From Levilactobacillus senmaizukei DSM 21775 = NBRC 103853 (GTDB lineage Bacteria; Bacillota; Bacilli; Lactobacillales; Lactobacillaceae), in contig NZ_BCWD01000004.1 in the NCBI RefSeq assembly GCF_001592085.1, positions 61,070 to 125,069 on the forward strand: DNA of 64,000 nucleotides, in the 5' to 3' direction. The stretch's first letter is position 1. Each line of letters begins with the position of its first letter. Shown here piece by piece: positions 19,915 to 28,800 of this stretch. A program made the translations under genes and the position numbers. The notes beneath the pieces were generated by a model. It made no database searches. It had not been told where the DNA came from and saw only the letters and a list, made by a program, of their open reading frames with translations.

Positions 19915-21244
19915 ATTGGTCATTAGTGGTTGTGTGTCGTTGATGGTAGCGATAAATCGGTAACCCAATGATGGTTAGTCCCAGACCGGCCATGGCCAAT
20001 CCAGTTTCGGTAATGATCGTGGTGATTAGAATGAAGAGTCCCCCAACGAGGGCAATGATCGGAATAACGGGGAAGAATGGGACCCGGTAAGGTCGCCGTA
20101 GCTCCGGTTCGCGCCGCCGTAGTCGGAAGACCGCCAGGAAGATCAAACAGTTAAAGACCCACATGACAAAGACTAACATATCAGTCAATAAGTCGAAATT
20201 ACCCATCAGCATCATGATGAGGGCAATGCCCAATTGAACCAGTCCGGCGATGTAAGGCACGGAAGTCCACTGTGACAGGCGACTCAGGTATTTAGAGAAG
20301 GGCAGACTGTCCTCCTTAGCCATCGCATACGGCACCCGCATTCCCGTCAAGGTGTAGCCGTTGATGGCGCCATAGACCGAGATGAGAATCCCGATGGTGA
20401 CGAGCTTGCCACCAAGGTGACCAAAGAGCCGCATGGAGGCATCGGCAGCTGTGTTTTGGTTACCCGCGATGGCCTCAATCGGTAAAGTCTTTAGAAAGAC
20501 CAGGTTGACAAGGGTATAAATGACCGTGATTAGGGCTAGTCCTAGGATAATGGCCCGTGGTAAGTCCCGTTCGGGGTGTTTCATCTCACCGGCAATATTT
20601 CCAATATTAATCCAGCCATCATAGGCAAACATCGTGGCCAATAAGCTAGAGGCAAATGCCGTGCCCCAACCCAGGTGGTGTCCAGGAGCGATGGGCCAAA
20701 TGGGGATGGGTGTGTTGGCGGCCGGGGCAAAGAGACCGAAACCAACGATGATCACGATGGGGATTAGTTTAAAGATTAGCGCGATGGTTTGAACAGCACC
20801 ACCAACGCGGGCGCCTAGAAAGTTTAGTGCGGTGATACTGACGCCACAAGTAATGGCGATCGGTAGTTGCCAGCTTGTGTTCAATTGAAACAGATTGACG
20901 AACTGAATGCCAAAAATGATGGACAGCGCGGCAATGTTAGCGGGATAGTAGACCAGAATCTGGGCCCACCCCATTAGGAAGCCAACTGGTTTGCCGTAAG
21001 CGTATTCTAAGTAGCGCATCGCTCCTCCCGTTCGGGGAATAGCGGCGGCCAGCTCGGCACTGGTTAAGCCGGCACAGATGGTCAGGAGTCCACCAAGCAC
21101 CCAAGCCAGTAAGGTCATGTTGGCCGAATGGTTTGCGGCGACAACGCTGGCGGTCTTGAAGAAGACCCCACCACCGATCACGGTTCCCATCACGGTTGCG
21201 AGTGCAGTAAAGGTGCCGATTTCCCGGCGGAGTTCTTTAGCCAA
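19913..21244 (-). CDS. APC-family amino acid permease (SteT-like)
   Basis: Twelve-helix membrane transporter of the amino acid-polyamine-organocation superfamily, L-type amino acid transporter group. Seen: the TM1 substrate motif GTVIGGGVFF near residues 20-30, the family GGAMRYLEYAYG segment and twelve hydrophobic stretches over 443 aa. It resembles the serine/threonine exchanger SteT of Bacillus, but substrate cannot be told from sequence. The start is TTG (MAKELRREIG), preceded on the minus strand by AGAGGA. It is a single gene with its own terminator. Confidence 0.85.
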   Translation of the reverse strand: MAKELRREIGTFTALATVMGTVIGGGVFFKTASVVAANHSANMTLLAWVLGGLLTICAGLTSAELAAAIPRTGGAMRYLEYAYGKPVGFLMGWAQILVYYPANIAALSIIFGIQFVNLFQLNTSWQLPIAITCGVSITALNFLGARVGGAVQTIALIFKLIPIVIIVGFGLFAPAANTPIPIWPIAPGHHLGWGTAFASSLLATMFAYDGWINIGNIAGEMKHPERDLPRAIILGLALITVIYTLVNLVFLKTLPIEAIAGNQNTAADASMRLFGHLGGKLVTIGILISVYGAINGYTLTGMRVPYAMAKEDSLPFSKYLSRLSQWTSVPYIAGLVQLGIALIMMLMGNFDLLTDMLVFVMWVFNCLIFLAVFRLRRREPELRRPYRVPFFPVIPIIALVGGLFILITTIITETGLAMAGLGLTIIGLPIYRYHQRHTTTNDQ

Positions 21245-21312
21245 AGCTTGAATCCTCTTTTCTCTCTTAAAAGTGATTCAACTATTATAGCACGTCGGCA
21301 GGGAAGATGATC

Positions 21313-21347
21313 AAAAAAAGCGCCGCACCAATGAAGGTGGGGCGCTT
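21313..21347 (-). terminator. Terminator after gntP
   Basis: Read on the minus strand: AAGCGCCCCACC, loop, GGTGCGGCGCTT, then seven T, with one internal mismatch. Confidence 0.8.
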
Positions 21348-21371
21348 CGTTTCATATAAGACGTGGTCTAT

Positions 21372-22730
21372 CTAGTGGAAGGCCATGTTTAGTAACAGCA
21401 CAATCAGAATCCCGACGATCGAGATGACCGTTTCAAGGACCGTCCAAATGCTCAACGTTTGCTTAACGGTTAAGTCAAAGTATTCGCGGAACATCCAGAA
21501 GCCGGCATCGTTAACGTGAGATGCGGCCAGAGAACCTGCACCGATGGCTAAAACCATCAGGGCAGGGTCAACACCGGAGGCAGCCATCAATGGGGCTACA
21601 ATCCCGGCAGCGGTCAATGCAGAAACCGTGGCGGAACCTAAGGCGACCCGGAGAACAACGGCGACTAACCAGCCTAAGATTAATGGGGACATGTTGGAGT
21701 CAATGAAGAGCTTAGCAACTTCCTTACCAACACCACCGTCGATGAGGACTTGTTTAAAGGCTCCACCACCACCGATAACTAACAGCAGCATGGCGATCGA
21801 CTTCACAGCATTTTCCAACGTTGCCATAATGTCAGCGGTCTTACGCTTACGACCCCAACCCATGGTGAACATTGCCACCATCAAAGAAATTAACATCGCA
21901 ATGGCTGGGTCACCAATTAAGGCAACGATTTGATCTAACATTGAGGCATTCTTGGTAGGTGTTGCCCCACCATCTACCGTCATCTTGTAAATGGTCGTGA
22001 TGGCCATCAAGATAACGGGGAAGAGGGAAGTCAAAACGGACAGGCCAAAGCTTGGGGCTTCGGAAGGCTTGAAGGTCTTAACTTCACCCAATGAAGACAA
22101 GTTACCCTTTTGTTCAAAGGCCTTAGGCGCAAACTTTTGGGCTAACTTGGTGAACAATGGGCCGGCAATAATGGCAGCAGGAATCGCCACAACTAAACCG
22201 AAGAGCAGGACCTTACCATCATTGGCACCCAAGACTTGGGCGATGGCAACTGGTGCGGGGTGAGGAGGTAAGAACCCATGAGTAACGGACAGTGCGGCAG
22301 CCATGGAAATCCCTAAGTAGAGGATTGGTACTTCGGCTTCAACCGCGATGGCAAAGACGATTGGAATTAACAGAACCATCCCAACTTCGAAGAAGAGGGC
22401 GATCCCGAGAATGAATGAAGCCAGCATAATAGCAAGTTGCAGGCGTTGCTTCCCGAATTTGTCAATCAGTGTCGTGGCAATCATGTAGGCCCCACCGGCG
22501 TCGGCAACTAACCGGCCTAACATGGCACCAAAACCGAAGACCAGCGAGAGTTCGCCTAATTGGCTCCCAATCCCCGCTTCAATCGTGGTGGCAATTTTCG
22601 TGAGGTCCATGCCTAACAGCATAGCCGTTAGGACAGAAGTTAAAATCAGGGAGACAAACGTGTTGATCTTGAAGCGAATGATCAAGACCAATAAGAAAAT
22701 GACCCCGATGAGTAAAGCTATAAGTTCCAT
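21372..22730 (-). CDS. gntP: Gluconate:proton symporter GntP
   Basis: High-affinity gluconate permease of the GntP family in the cytoplasmic membrane. It has 452 aa with about twelve to fourteen hydrophobic segments. Seen: the N-terminal LIALLIGVIFLLVLIIRFKIN and the conserved VTHGFLPPHPAPVAIAQ segment typical of GntP. It lies downstream of gntK with a 142-base gap that shows no clear promoter or terminator, so it may be transcribed with gnd-gntK or have its own weak signal. Context with gluconokinase and 6-phosphogluconate dehydrogenase fixes the substrate as gluconate with good confidence. Confidence 0.92.
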   Translation of the reverse strand: MELIALLIGVIFLLVLIIRFKINTFVSLILTSVLTAMLLGMDLTKIATTIEAGIGSQLGELSLVFGFGAMLGRLVADAGGAYMIATTLIDKFGKQRLQLAIMLASFILGIALFFEVGMVLLIPIVFAIAVEAEVPILYLGISMAAALSVTHGFLPPHPAPVAIAQVLGANDGKVLLFGLVVAIPAAIIAGPLFTKLAQKFAPKAFEQKGNLSSLGEVKTFKPSEAPSFGLSVLTSLFPVILMAITTIYKMTVDGGATPTKNASMLDQIVALIGDPAIAMLISLMVAMFTMGWGRKRKTADIMATLENAVKSIAMLLLVIGGGGAFKQVLIDGGVGKEVAKLFIDSNMSPLILGWLVAVVLRVALGSATVSALTAAGIVAPLMAASGVDPALMVLAIGAGSLAASHVNDAGFWMFREYFDLTVKQTLSIWTVLETVISIVGILIVLLLNMAFH

Positions 22731-22872
22731 AATCAGTAAGCCCTTTCATCAATGAAATTTTGAAAAGCCAACGACAGGCGCTGGCTTCCCAGGAATAAGT
22801 AAACACATTGTACTTTAAATAATAAGATTTGACTACGATTTAGTTTGGTACCTAACTGTGAAAGGCGTAAAA

Positions 22873-24420
22873 CTACTTCGTCGTTTTATGCACATGGGTC
22901 CGTTGGTACTCCGCGATATTCTTGTATTCGGACTGTAATTGCCGACTTAAACGAATATAGATGGGAACCAGGGCCCGGTAGGCATCAAAGGTTTCTGGGT
23001 TAGGATGGTGAACGTTAGCAACCCCGATGAAGTTCTTAACGGCGCTGAGGTCATCAATCATACCTAAAGCGTACATCCCTAACGTGGCGGCCCCCAGGGC
23101 AGTCCCTTCAGGACTCTCTGGAATGGTCACGTCTTGTTCGAAGATGTCGGCTAACATTTGGCGCCAGAGTTCGGAGCGGGCGAAGCCACCGGTTGCCTGA
23201 ATGCTCGTTGGCTTACCAACAACTTCTTCCAAGGCCAACATGACGGTGTAGAGGTTGTAGACAATGCCTTCCAAGGCAGCTCGGACCATGTGAGCCCGTG
23301 AATGGGTTCGAGTAAGGCCGAAGAATGACCCTCGTGCATTGGCATCCCAGATAGGGGCCCGTTCGCCACCTAAGAAGGGGTGGAAGATCAGACCGTCGGA
23401 ACCAGCAGGAACCTTGGCAGCAATTTCGGTTAACAGGTCGTAGGAATCGATCTGGAGTTGTTCAGCAGTCAGTTTTTCAGGAGCGAAAAGCTGGTCTCTG
23501 ACCCAACGGAAGACGATCCCACCGTTGTTAACTGGCCCACCAACAACCCAGTGGTCCTTGGAAAGGTAGTAGCAGAAGACCCGACCCTTAGGGTCAATCT
23601 TCGGCTTGTCGGTCACAACCCGAACGGCACCGGACGTCCCAATGGTAACGGCCACGACACCTGGCTTGATAGCGTTAACCCCCAAGTTAGCCAGAGGACC
23701 ATCCGAGGCCCCCATAATGAATGGTGTTTGTGGGTCCATGCCGATGACGCCAGCATAGTCGCTGCTCATACCGGAAATCGTATCGGTCGTGTCAACCAAC
23801 TTAGGTAGTTGGTCGCGAGTCACACCGGCAACTTCCAAGGCCTGGTCATCCCAGTCCATGTTGAAGATGTTGAATAATCCGGTGGCGTTAGCGATTGAAT
23901 AGTCTTCTTGTAAAACACCGAAGAGTTTGTATAGGACGTATTCTTTAATCCCAACGAACCAACGGGCTTGCTTAAACAGGTCTGGTTGTTCGTTGCGCAA
24001 CCAGATTAATTTGCTGAGCGGAGTCATGGGGTGAATTGGGGTCCCAGTCTTTTCGTAAAGTTGTTTGCCCAAGCCGTTCTCACGTAATTCATCGGCGTAC
24101 TTAACCGCCCGATTATCGGCCCAGGTAATGGCCCGAGTCAATGGTTTGTGGTTCTCATCTAGCAAAATCAGACTGTGCATGGCAGCGGAAAAGGAAACCC
24201 CGCGGATCTGACCATTCTTTAAGTCAGCTTTCCGCATGACCGTTGTCAAGCCGTCGATGATGCCAGAAAAGATTTCATCTGGATCTTCTTCGGCCGTATC
24301 GGGAACGTCCTGGTAGAGGGGGTAGAGGTTGTTTGAGTACCCCTGCATTTTCCCTGCCGTGTCATACAATACTGTCTTAACACTGGTCGTTCCAATGTCG
24401 ACACCAATCATGTAATCCAT
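22873..24420 (-). CDS. gntK: Gluconokinase (FGGY family)
   Basis: Phosphorylates D-gluconate to 6-phosphogluconate with ATP. Seen: N-terminal phosphate-binding GVDIGTTSVK at 5-14, a FGGY N-lobe motif with MTPLSKLIWL, and the C-lobe signature region IQATGGFARSELWRQMLAD. The 515 aa length fits the family; it is the GntK of Bacillus and lactobacilli, not the small P-loop type of E. coli. It lies 29 bases downstream of gnd in the same direction, with a GGAAAG ribosome binding site. Confidence 0.93.
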   Translation of the reverse strand: MDYMIGVDIGTTSVKTVLYDTAGKMQGYSNNLYPLYQDVPDTAEEDPDEIFSGIIDGLTTVMRKADLKNGQIRGVSFSAAMHSLILLDENHKPLTRAITWADNRAVKYADELRENGLGKQLYEKTGTPIHPMTPLSKLIWLRNEQPDLFKQARWFVGIKEYVLYKLFGVLQEDYSIANATGLFNIFNMDWDDQALEVAGVTRDQLPKLVDTTDTISGMSSDYAGVIGMDPQTPFIMGASDGPLANLGVNAIKPGVVAVTIGTSGAVRVVTDKPKIDPKGRVFCYYLSKDHWVVGGPVNNGGIVFRWVRDQLFAPEKLTAEQLQIDSYDLLTEIAAKVPAGSDGLIFHPFLGGERAPIWDANARGSFFGLTRTHSRAHMVRAALEGIVYNLYTVMLALEEVVGKPTSIQATGGFARSELWRQMLADIFEQDVTIPESPEGTALGAATLGMYALGMIDDLSAVKNFIGVANVHHPNPETFDAYRALVPIYIRLSRQLQSEYKNIAEYQRTHVHKTTK

Positions 24421-24449
24421 CGTGATCTTCCTTTCCTGGTTAACGCTTA

Positions 24450-25355
24450 TTATTTGTTGGCTTTGTCCATGGCATGGCCACCAAAACCATTCCGTAATGC
24501 GGAAACAACCTTACCCGTGAAGGTGTCGTCTTGCATTGAACGGTAACGCATCATCAATGATAAGGCGATGACTGGCGTTGGAACGTGGCTGTCTAAACCT
24601 TCTTGAACGGTCCATTGACCTTCACCGGAAGCGTGCATCCGACCAGCAATCTTGTCTAATTCTGGATCTTCGGCGAAGGCTTCTTCAGCAAGTTCCATGA
24701 GCCAGCCACGGATAACGGAACCATGGCTCCAAACCTTGGCAACGGCTTCGTTGTCGTAGTCAAAGTCGGACGCTTCGAGAACTTCGAAGCCTTCGGCGAT
24801 GGCTTGCATTTCACCGTATTCGATCCCGTTGTGGACCATCTTTAAGTAATGACCTGAAGCGGCACGACCGGTGTAAAGGTAGCCGTCCTTTTCGGAAATG
24901 TCTTCGTAAAGGGGACGCAGAGTTTCGAATGCCTCGGCATTGTCGCCACCGATCATGAAGTTCCCGTGTGAACGAGCGCCTTCCATGCCACCGGAAGTCC
25001 CACAGTCAAAGAAGTCAATTCCCTTGGCCTTGAGAATCTCGTTGTGACGCAGGGAGTCCTTGTAGTAAGAGTTCCCACCATCAATTAAGATGTCGCCCTT
25101 ACCTAAAAGGTTACTCAGAGATTCGATGGTTGAATCCGTTGGCTTGCCAGCAGGTACCATGACCCACACGATCTTTGGTGAAGGTAACTTAGCAACCATG
25201 TCTTCTAGATCAGTTGCGCCTTCAGCACCAGCCTCAACGGCCTTGTCGACGAAGTCTTTGTTCAAATCAAAACCGACGATTTCGTGGTTGTGATCCATAG
25301 CGTTTTTAGCAAGGCTTAATCCCATCTTACCTAAACCAATCAATCCGAGTTTCAT
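24450..25355 (-). CDS. gnd: 6-phosphogluconate dehydrogenase, short NAD type
   Basis: Oxidatively decarboxylates 6-phosphogluconate to ribulose 5-phosphate. Seen: Rossmann loop GLIGLGKMG at 4-12, the DGGNS segment, FFDCGTSGG and the catalytic-site KMVHNGIEYG. The 301 aa length is that of the short YqeC/GntZ-like class, which usually prefers NAD+, not the about 470 aa housekeeping enzyme. It is the first gene of the gluconate operon, under a promoter shared divergently with the RpiR-type regulator. The ATG has AAAGGAG upstream. The NAD preference is a family-based inference. Confidence 0.9.
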   Translation of the reverse strand: MKLGLIGLGKMGLSLAKNAMDHNHEIVGFDLNKDFVDKAVEAGAEGATDLEDMVAKLPSPKIVWVMVPAGKPTDSTIESLSNLLGKGDILIDGGNSYYKDSLRHNEILKAKGIDFFDCGTSGGMEGARSHGNFMIGGDNAEAFETLRPLYEDISEKDGYLYTGRAASGHYLKMVHNGIEYGEMQAIAEGFEVLEASDFDYDNEAVAKVWSHGSVIRGWLMELAEEAFAEDPELDKIAGRMHASGEGQWTVQEGLDSHVPTPVIALSLMMRYRSMQDDTFTGKVVSALRNGFGGHAMDKANK

Positions 25356-25399
25356 AAATTCTTTCTCCTTTGCGAGACCTTATTTTTTCTGACAAGGTT

Positions 25400-25428
25400 A
25401 TTATATGTAAAAAAGTTTCACTTTTCAA
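25400..25428 (-). promoter_or_regulatory. Promoter of the gnd-gntK(-gntP) operon
   Basis: On the minus strand there is TTGAAA (25423-25428), a 17-base spacer and TATAAT (25400-25405). The -35 sits inside the palindrome CACTT-TTC-AAGTG. Confidence 0.75.
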
Positions 25429-25445
25429 GTGTGATGTTGTAAAAT
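25417..25445 (+). promoter_or_regulatory. Promoter of the RpiR-type regulator gene
   Basis: TTCACT (25417-25422), a 17-base spacer and TAAAAT (25440-25445). Its -35 overlaps the -35 of the divergent gluconate promoter. Confidence 0.5.
25419..25431. promoter_or_regulatory. Palindrome over both -35 elements
   Basis: CACTT-TTC-AAGTG, perfect 5-base arms. It covers the -35 of the gluconate operon and touches that of the regulator, so it is a candidate operator. Confidence 0.5.
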
Positions 25446-25452
25446 ATTTACA
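25438..25452. promoter_or_regulatory. HexR/RpiR-type palindromic operator candidate
   Basis: TGTAAAATATTTACA, perfect 6-base arms with a 3-base centre. It matches the TGTAA-N5-TTACA layout known for the RpiR-family regulator HexR and overlaps the regulator's -10. Confidence 0.55.
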
Positions 25453-25467
25453 AAAGCTGAAAAAACC

Positions 25468-25481
25468 GGTCAAAAGTGACC
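25468..25481. promoter_or_regulatory. Palindrome before the regulator start
   Basis: GGTCA-AAAG-TGACC, perfect 5-base arms, ending one base before the first possible ATG. It may be an operator or a translational hairpin. Confidence 0.35.
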
Positions 25482-25482
25482 G

Positions 25483-26361
25483 ATGAAAGGGGAGGCGTTG
25501 GTCATCGCACGGTCGACGATTGGACAGATTCGGGGAAGTTATGATCAATTATCCCCCACAGAAAAGAAAGTAGCCGAACTGGTCTTGGACCAGCCGGCTA
25601 CGGCGGGTGAAATGACGATTAAGGAGTTGGCCAGTGCTGCCGCGGTCTCGACGGCCACGGTGTCTCGGCTGGTCAAGCGCTTGGGGTATGCTAATTATCG
25701 TGAATTCACGATGTCTCTGGTTCACAGTAGTGTTGATGAACCGGCGGCCCCCAGCTCGTTTCCCGAACTAGCGGAGGGAGATTCTTTGGCAACGATTGCC
25801 AATAAAACCTTTCATTTCTCCATCAGTTCGCTGGAGGCCACGAACGAAGCCCTAAATGAAAAGGACCTGGCGCGGGCCGTGTTAAAGATTATCAACGCTA
25901 AGACGGTCGCCTTCTTTGGCCTAGGTGGTTCATCGATCGCAGCGTTGGATGGCTACCACAAGTTTTTACGAACGTCGTTGTCGGTGATTTATCATCCCGA
26001 CTTCGATATACAACTGATGCAGGCCGCCAAGCTTGGCGAACAGGACTGTGCGATTATCATTTCCCATTCCGGTCGGAATCAAGAAACCTTGAAGATTGTG
26101 GCTGAACTTGAACGCAACGGGGTGGCGATCATCGCCATCACCAGTTATAGTGGGTCGCCCTTGGCACAGGCGGCAGATGTGACCTTTCTTTCATTAACTG
26201 ACGAGGTCAAATATCGTGCCGAGGGAATGTATTCGCTGCTATCACAACTGACGATTCTGGACAGTCTCTTTATGATGACGGTTCTACGGATCTCCTCACG
26301 AACGGAACGGGTGTTACGCCGGGTCCGCGACGTGATTGAACAGACTCGCCACGAATCCTAG
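25483..26361 (+). CDS. RpiR/MurR-family regulator of gluconate genes
   Basis: Sugar-phosphate-responsive transcription factor. Seen: an N-terminal RpiR helix-turn-helix domain (about 10-80, with TIKELASAAAVSTATVSRLVKRLGY) and a C-terminal SIS domain (about 125-265) with FGLGGSSIAAL and IIISHSGRNQETL, which would bind a phosphosugar, most likely 6-phosphogluconate given the divergent gluconate operon. It has 292 aa. The first ATG has a poor upstream ribosome binding site; a TTG at 25498, preceded by AAAGGGG, is an alternative start giving MVIARSTIG. Palindromes in the shared intergenic region are its likely binding sites. Confidence 0.85.
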   Translation: MKGEALVIARSTIGQIRGSYDQLSPTEKKVAELVLDQPATAGEMTIKELASAAAVSTATVSRLVKRLGYANYREFTMSLVHSSVDEPAAPSSFPELAEGDSLATIANKTFHFSISSLEATNEALNEKDLARAVLKIINAKTVAFFGLGGSSIAALDGYHKFLRTSLSVIYHPDFDIQLMQAAKLGEQDCAIIISHSGRNQETLKIVAELERNGVAIIAITSYSGSPLAQAADVTFLSLTDEVKYRAEGMYSLLSQLTILDSLFMMTVLRISSRTERVLRRVRDVIEQTRHES

Positions 26362-26367
26362 TCGACA

Positions 26368-26376
26368 TGGTATAAT
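26368..26376 (+). promoter_or_regulatory. Extended -10 promoter of the GH25-like gene
   Basis: TGGTATAAT with a perfect TATAAT at 26371-26376. Confidence 0.55.
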
Positions 26377-26446
26377 AGTAAGGTGATTTTGCGTTCCAAC
26401 CGGCGTGAAGTCTAAACCATACTGACTAGGGAAGCGGGGACCGACG

Positions 26447-27208
26447 GTGAAGCGACGAGACTATCAACCTATATACGACAACACCTTTCATCGGCATCGC
26501 CGGGCCCGTCGTTGGGGTCTTTGGTTGTTGGCGTGCCTCGTCATTGGCTTAGGTGTTTTTGGGTGGCAACGTTGGCAACATTACGAGCAACAGCGGCTAG
26601 CCAATTATCCCGTGCGTGGGGTCACCATTACCCAAGATAGTGGCTACCTAGACTTTCAGTCGTTGGCCAAGCATTATCGCTTTGCTTATTTACAGGCCAC
26701 GTCGGGTGCCACTTACACGGATGATGATTACAGTGATAACTATTCGCGCGCCCAGGGGGCCGACATTCTGATTGGGGTTACCCATACCTTTAGCTTCACG
26801 AGTTCGGCGCAGCAGCAGTATCAACACTTTATCGCCACCACGGGGCATGATACTGGGACGCTTCCCATCATGATTAACGTCGGTTATTATGATAAATATA
26901 ATAATAAAAATCCCAACATGGCCGCTCAAGGTCAGAAACTGGAAAGCCTGGTACGATTATTGAAGACCCGTTACCGCCAAGGGGTCGTCATTTATGCCAA
27001 ACAGGCAGTGCTGGACCAGTTTGTTAAACCGGTCTTACCTGAACAAACCTGTTGGATTGCAGATGGTGAGTTAGGGGATCATGCCGATCACGCCAAGTTT
27101 GTCGAGTATCAAGCCAATGGGACGATTAATCAAAATGGTCAGGGCCAGACGGTGGGCTTTTCTGTGTTTAACGGTCGTAAGTCGGACTGGGATAATTTTT
27201 CTCAATAA
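26447..27208 (+). CDS. GH25-like cell-surface protein with lost catalytic residues
   Basis: Membrane-anchored extracytoplasmic protein: basic N-terminus, one transmembrane segment (about 23-41), then a glycoside hydrolase family 25 (Chalaropsis-type muramidase) fold of about 200 aa. The fold is recognised from FAYLQATSGATYTDDDY, the THTFSF strand and the C-terminal VEYQANGTINQ. Catalytic positions differ: the first Asp of the D-V-S motif is Thr60 (GVTITQ), the ATEG Glu is Ser86, and the essential D-x-E pair reads N144-V-G146. It is therefore probably not a lysozyme but a glycan-binding or structural protein. The GTG start has only a weak upstream purine stretch. A terminator follows. The frame is intact with normal codon use. 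Confidence 0.7.
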   Translation: MKRRDYQPIYDNTFHRHRRARRWGLWLLACLVIGLGVFGWQRWQHYEQQRLANYPVRGVTITQDSGYLDFQSLAKHYRFAYLQATSGATYTDDDYSDNYSRAQGADILIGVTHTFSFTSSAQQQYQHFIATTGHDTGTLPIMINVGYYDKYNNKNPNMAAQGQKLESLVRLLKTRYRQGVVIYAKQAVLDQFVKPVLPEQTCWIADGELGDHADHAKFVEYQANGTINQNGQGQTVGFSVFNGRKSDWDNFSQ

Positions 27209-27212
27209 AATA

Positions 27213-27255
27213 AAAGGCGCCCGTCACGTAATAATCGTGAGGGGCGCTTTGTTTT
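27213..27255. terminator. Bidirectional terminator GH25-like / DUF4828 genes
   Basis: The stem AAAGGCGCCC...TCACG / CGTGA...GGGGCGCTTT around TAATAAT, with short A and T runs either side. Confidence 0.7.
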
Positions 27256-27625
27256 AGGCGTTATCAGTCGGTGAAGCGATTGGGTAGGTACAATCGTCGG
27301 CTTCATCAAAGAATGAAATTGGTCGCCGTTCATTCGCATGAATAGTCAAATGGTAACCAAATTTATCTTGAAAGGTGAGTTGTTGTTCGCTGAGGTGCTT
27401 GACCTGGACGTGGAGGGGGTGGTTATCGATCTCGACGTCAAGACTGGGACTGATAATGAGTCGGTGTCGCCGTTGGTTGTGCGGATCGGTGAACTGCCAG
27501 GTTCCCACGTAGAACAATGGCGAATCATTCTTGGGGGTTGGTTTTGCTTTCCGTAAGGACATGCCGCTAGTCAGTCCGGCCACGAGCGAGAGTCCAAATA
27601 ATGCCATCTCTTTGCGTTTCACCAT
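27254..27625 (-). CDS. Small DUF4828-like protein
   Basis: Protein of 123 aa with a hydrophobic N-terminus (about 8-22, LFGLSLVAGLTSG) that could be a signal anchor, followed by a compact beta-rich domain containing VGTWQFTD, LDVEIDNHPL and the end motif SFFDEADDCTYPI. It resembles the lactobacillus DUF4828 family as I remember it; function unknown. The start ATG is preceded on the minus strand by GGGAGG. It is a single gene, convergent with the GH25-like gene and divergent from the oxidoreductase gene. Confidence 0.65.
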   Translation of the reverse strand: MVKRKEMALFGLSLVAGLTSGMSLRKAKPTPKNDSPLFYVGTWQFTDPHNQRRHRLIISPSLDVEIDNHPLHVQVKHLSEQQLTFQDKFGYHLTIHANERRPISFFDEADDCTYPIASPTDNA

Positions 27626-27784
27626 AATCCCTCCCTTGAATTGCTTATCTCCTTTAATATAACATTTTTCTGTGAAAATGCTCGTGTTACCTCCCCGTTC
27701 CTTAAGGAATTTTAAGGTCGGGCTATCGCGAAGGGAAAGTGACTGTTAAAATAGATTAAAAGTCGTTGAATGGAGGAATCGAGG

Positions 27785-28789
27785 ATGTTGCGATTAGGAA
27801 CGGTTGGCACGGGGTGGATTACCCAACAGTTGGTCGAAGCAGCGGCAATGGCGGGGAGCTTTGAATTAGCCGGTGTGTACTCGCGACGCGCGGATAAGGC
27901 GCAAGCCTTTGCTGACAAGAATCATGCCGAACGAGTGGTAACGGACTATCAAGAACTGTTGGCGATTGACGGCCTGAATGTGGTTTATCTGGCGTCGCCA
28001 AACAGTTTGCATTTCGATCAAGCGCTACAGGCAATTCGCCAGGACATCACGGTGATCGTTGAAAAACCGGCGTTTAGTAACCCCCAGGAAATGGCAGCGA
28101 TTATGGCAGCGCTGGCCGATCATCCGCAGGCTAAGTTATTTGAAGCGGCACGTCACGTCCACACGCCAAACTTTCATGCGGTGGCACGGGCCCTTGGTGG
28201 CTTACCAGCCGTACAGGGGGCATCGTTGACCTACATGAAATACTCCTCACGCTATGACCAAGTCTTGGCGGGAGGAGCGCCTAACGTGTTCACTCGTGAG
28301 TTCTCAGGGGGTGCCTTACAGGACTTGGGCGTTTATCCCGTCTACCTAGCCGTCGCTTTGTTTGGAGTACCCGCCCATGTCGCCTACTTCCCGACGTTAA
28401 TTCAAACTGGCGTGGATGGCAAGGGCGTGGCTGTTCTGCGTTATGGGGCTTACGATGTCACGGTGAACTTTGGTAAAACTAGTAATTCCGCTGCCCCTTC
28501 GGAGATTTATGGGCTTAAGGAAACCATTGAAATGGATAGTGCTGGCGAATTGACGCGGGTGGGCCTGCGTCAAGACGGGACAGAACTGACCGACCTCAGT
28601 GCTCAACCATTAAAGAATCCAATGTTACCAGAGGTTCAAGACTTCGCACGGGTCCTTCATGCTCCCGCGGAGAAAACCAATATTGCCGATTACCACCGGT
28701 GGTTGCACTGGACTCAACAGGTCAACCAGGTGTTGTATGGTCTTCGGGTCGCGGGGAACCTGCGTTTCCCGGCGGATGACCACGAATAG
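27785..28789 (+). CDS. Gfo/Idh/MocA family oxidoreductase
   Basis: NAD(P)-dependent dehydrogenase acting on a sugar, inositol or related compound. Seen: an N-terminal Rossmann fold beginning LGTVGTGWIT, the VEKPAFSN motif (the E-K-P of the family at about residue 90) and the C-terminal alpha/beta dimer domain. It has 334 aa. I chose the ATG 15 bases into the longest frame because GGAGG stands 8 bases before it and the family N-terminus starts there. Substrate unknown. The helicase gene starts 11 bases after its stop, so both are probably co-transcribed. Confidence 0.85.
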   Translation: MLRLGTVGTGWITQQLVEAAAMAGSFELAGVYSRRADKAQAFADKNHAERVVTDYQELLAIDGLNVVYLASPNSLHFDQALQAIRQDITVIVEKPAFSNPQEMAAIMAALADHPQAKLFEAARHVHTPNFHAVARALGGLPAVQGASLTYMKYSSRYDQVLAGGAPNVFTREFSGGALQDLGVYPVYLAVALFGVPAHVAYFPTLIQTGVDGKGVAVLRYGAYDVTVNFGKTSNSAAPSEIYGLKETIEMDSAGELTRVGLRQDGTELTDLSAQPLKNPMLPEVQDFARVLHAPAEKTNIADYHRWLHWTQQVNQVLYGLRVAGNLRFPADDHE

Positions 28790-28800
28790 GAAGGAAAACT

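Noticed and set aside
21544..21933. 129-codon open frame antisense to gntP
   Set aside because: It opposes a well-conserved transporter gene, has low-complexity Ala/Lys/Thr composition, and no ribosome binding site.
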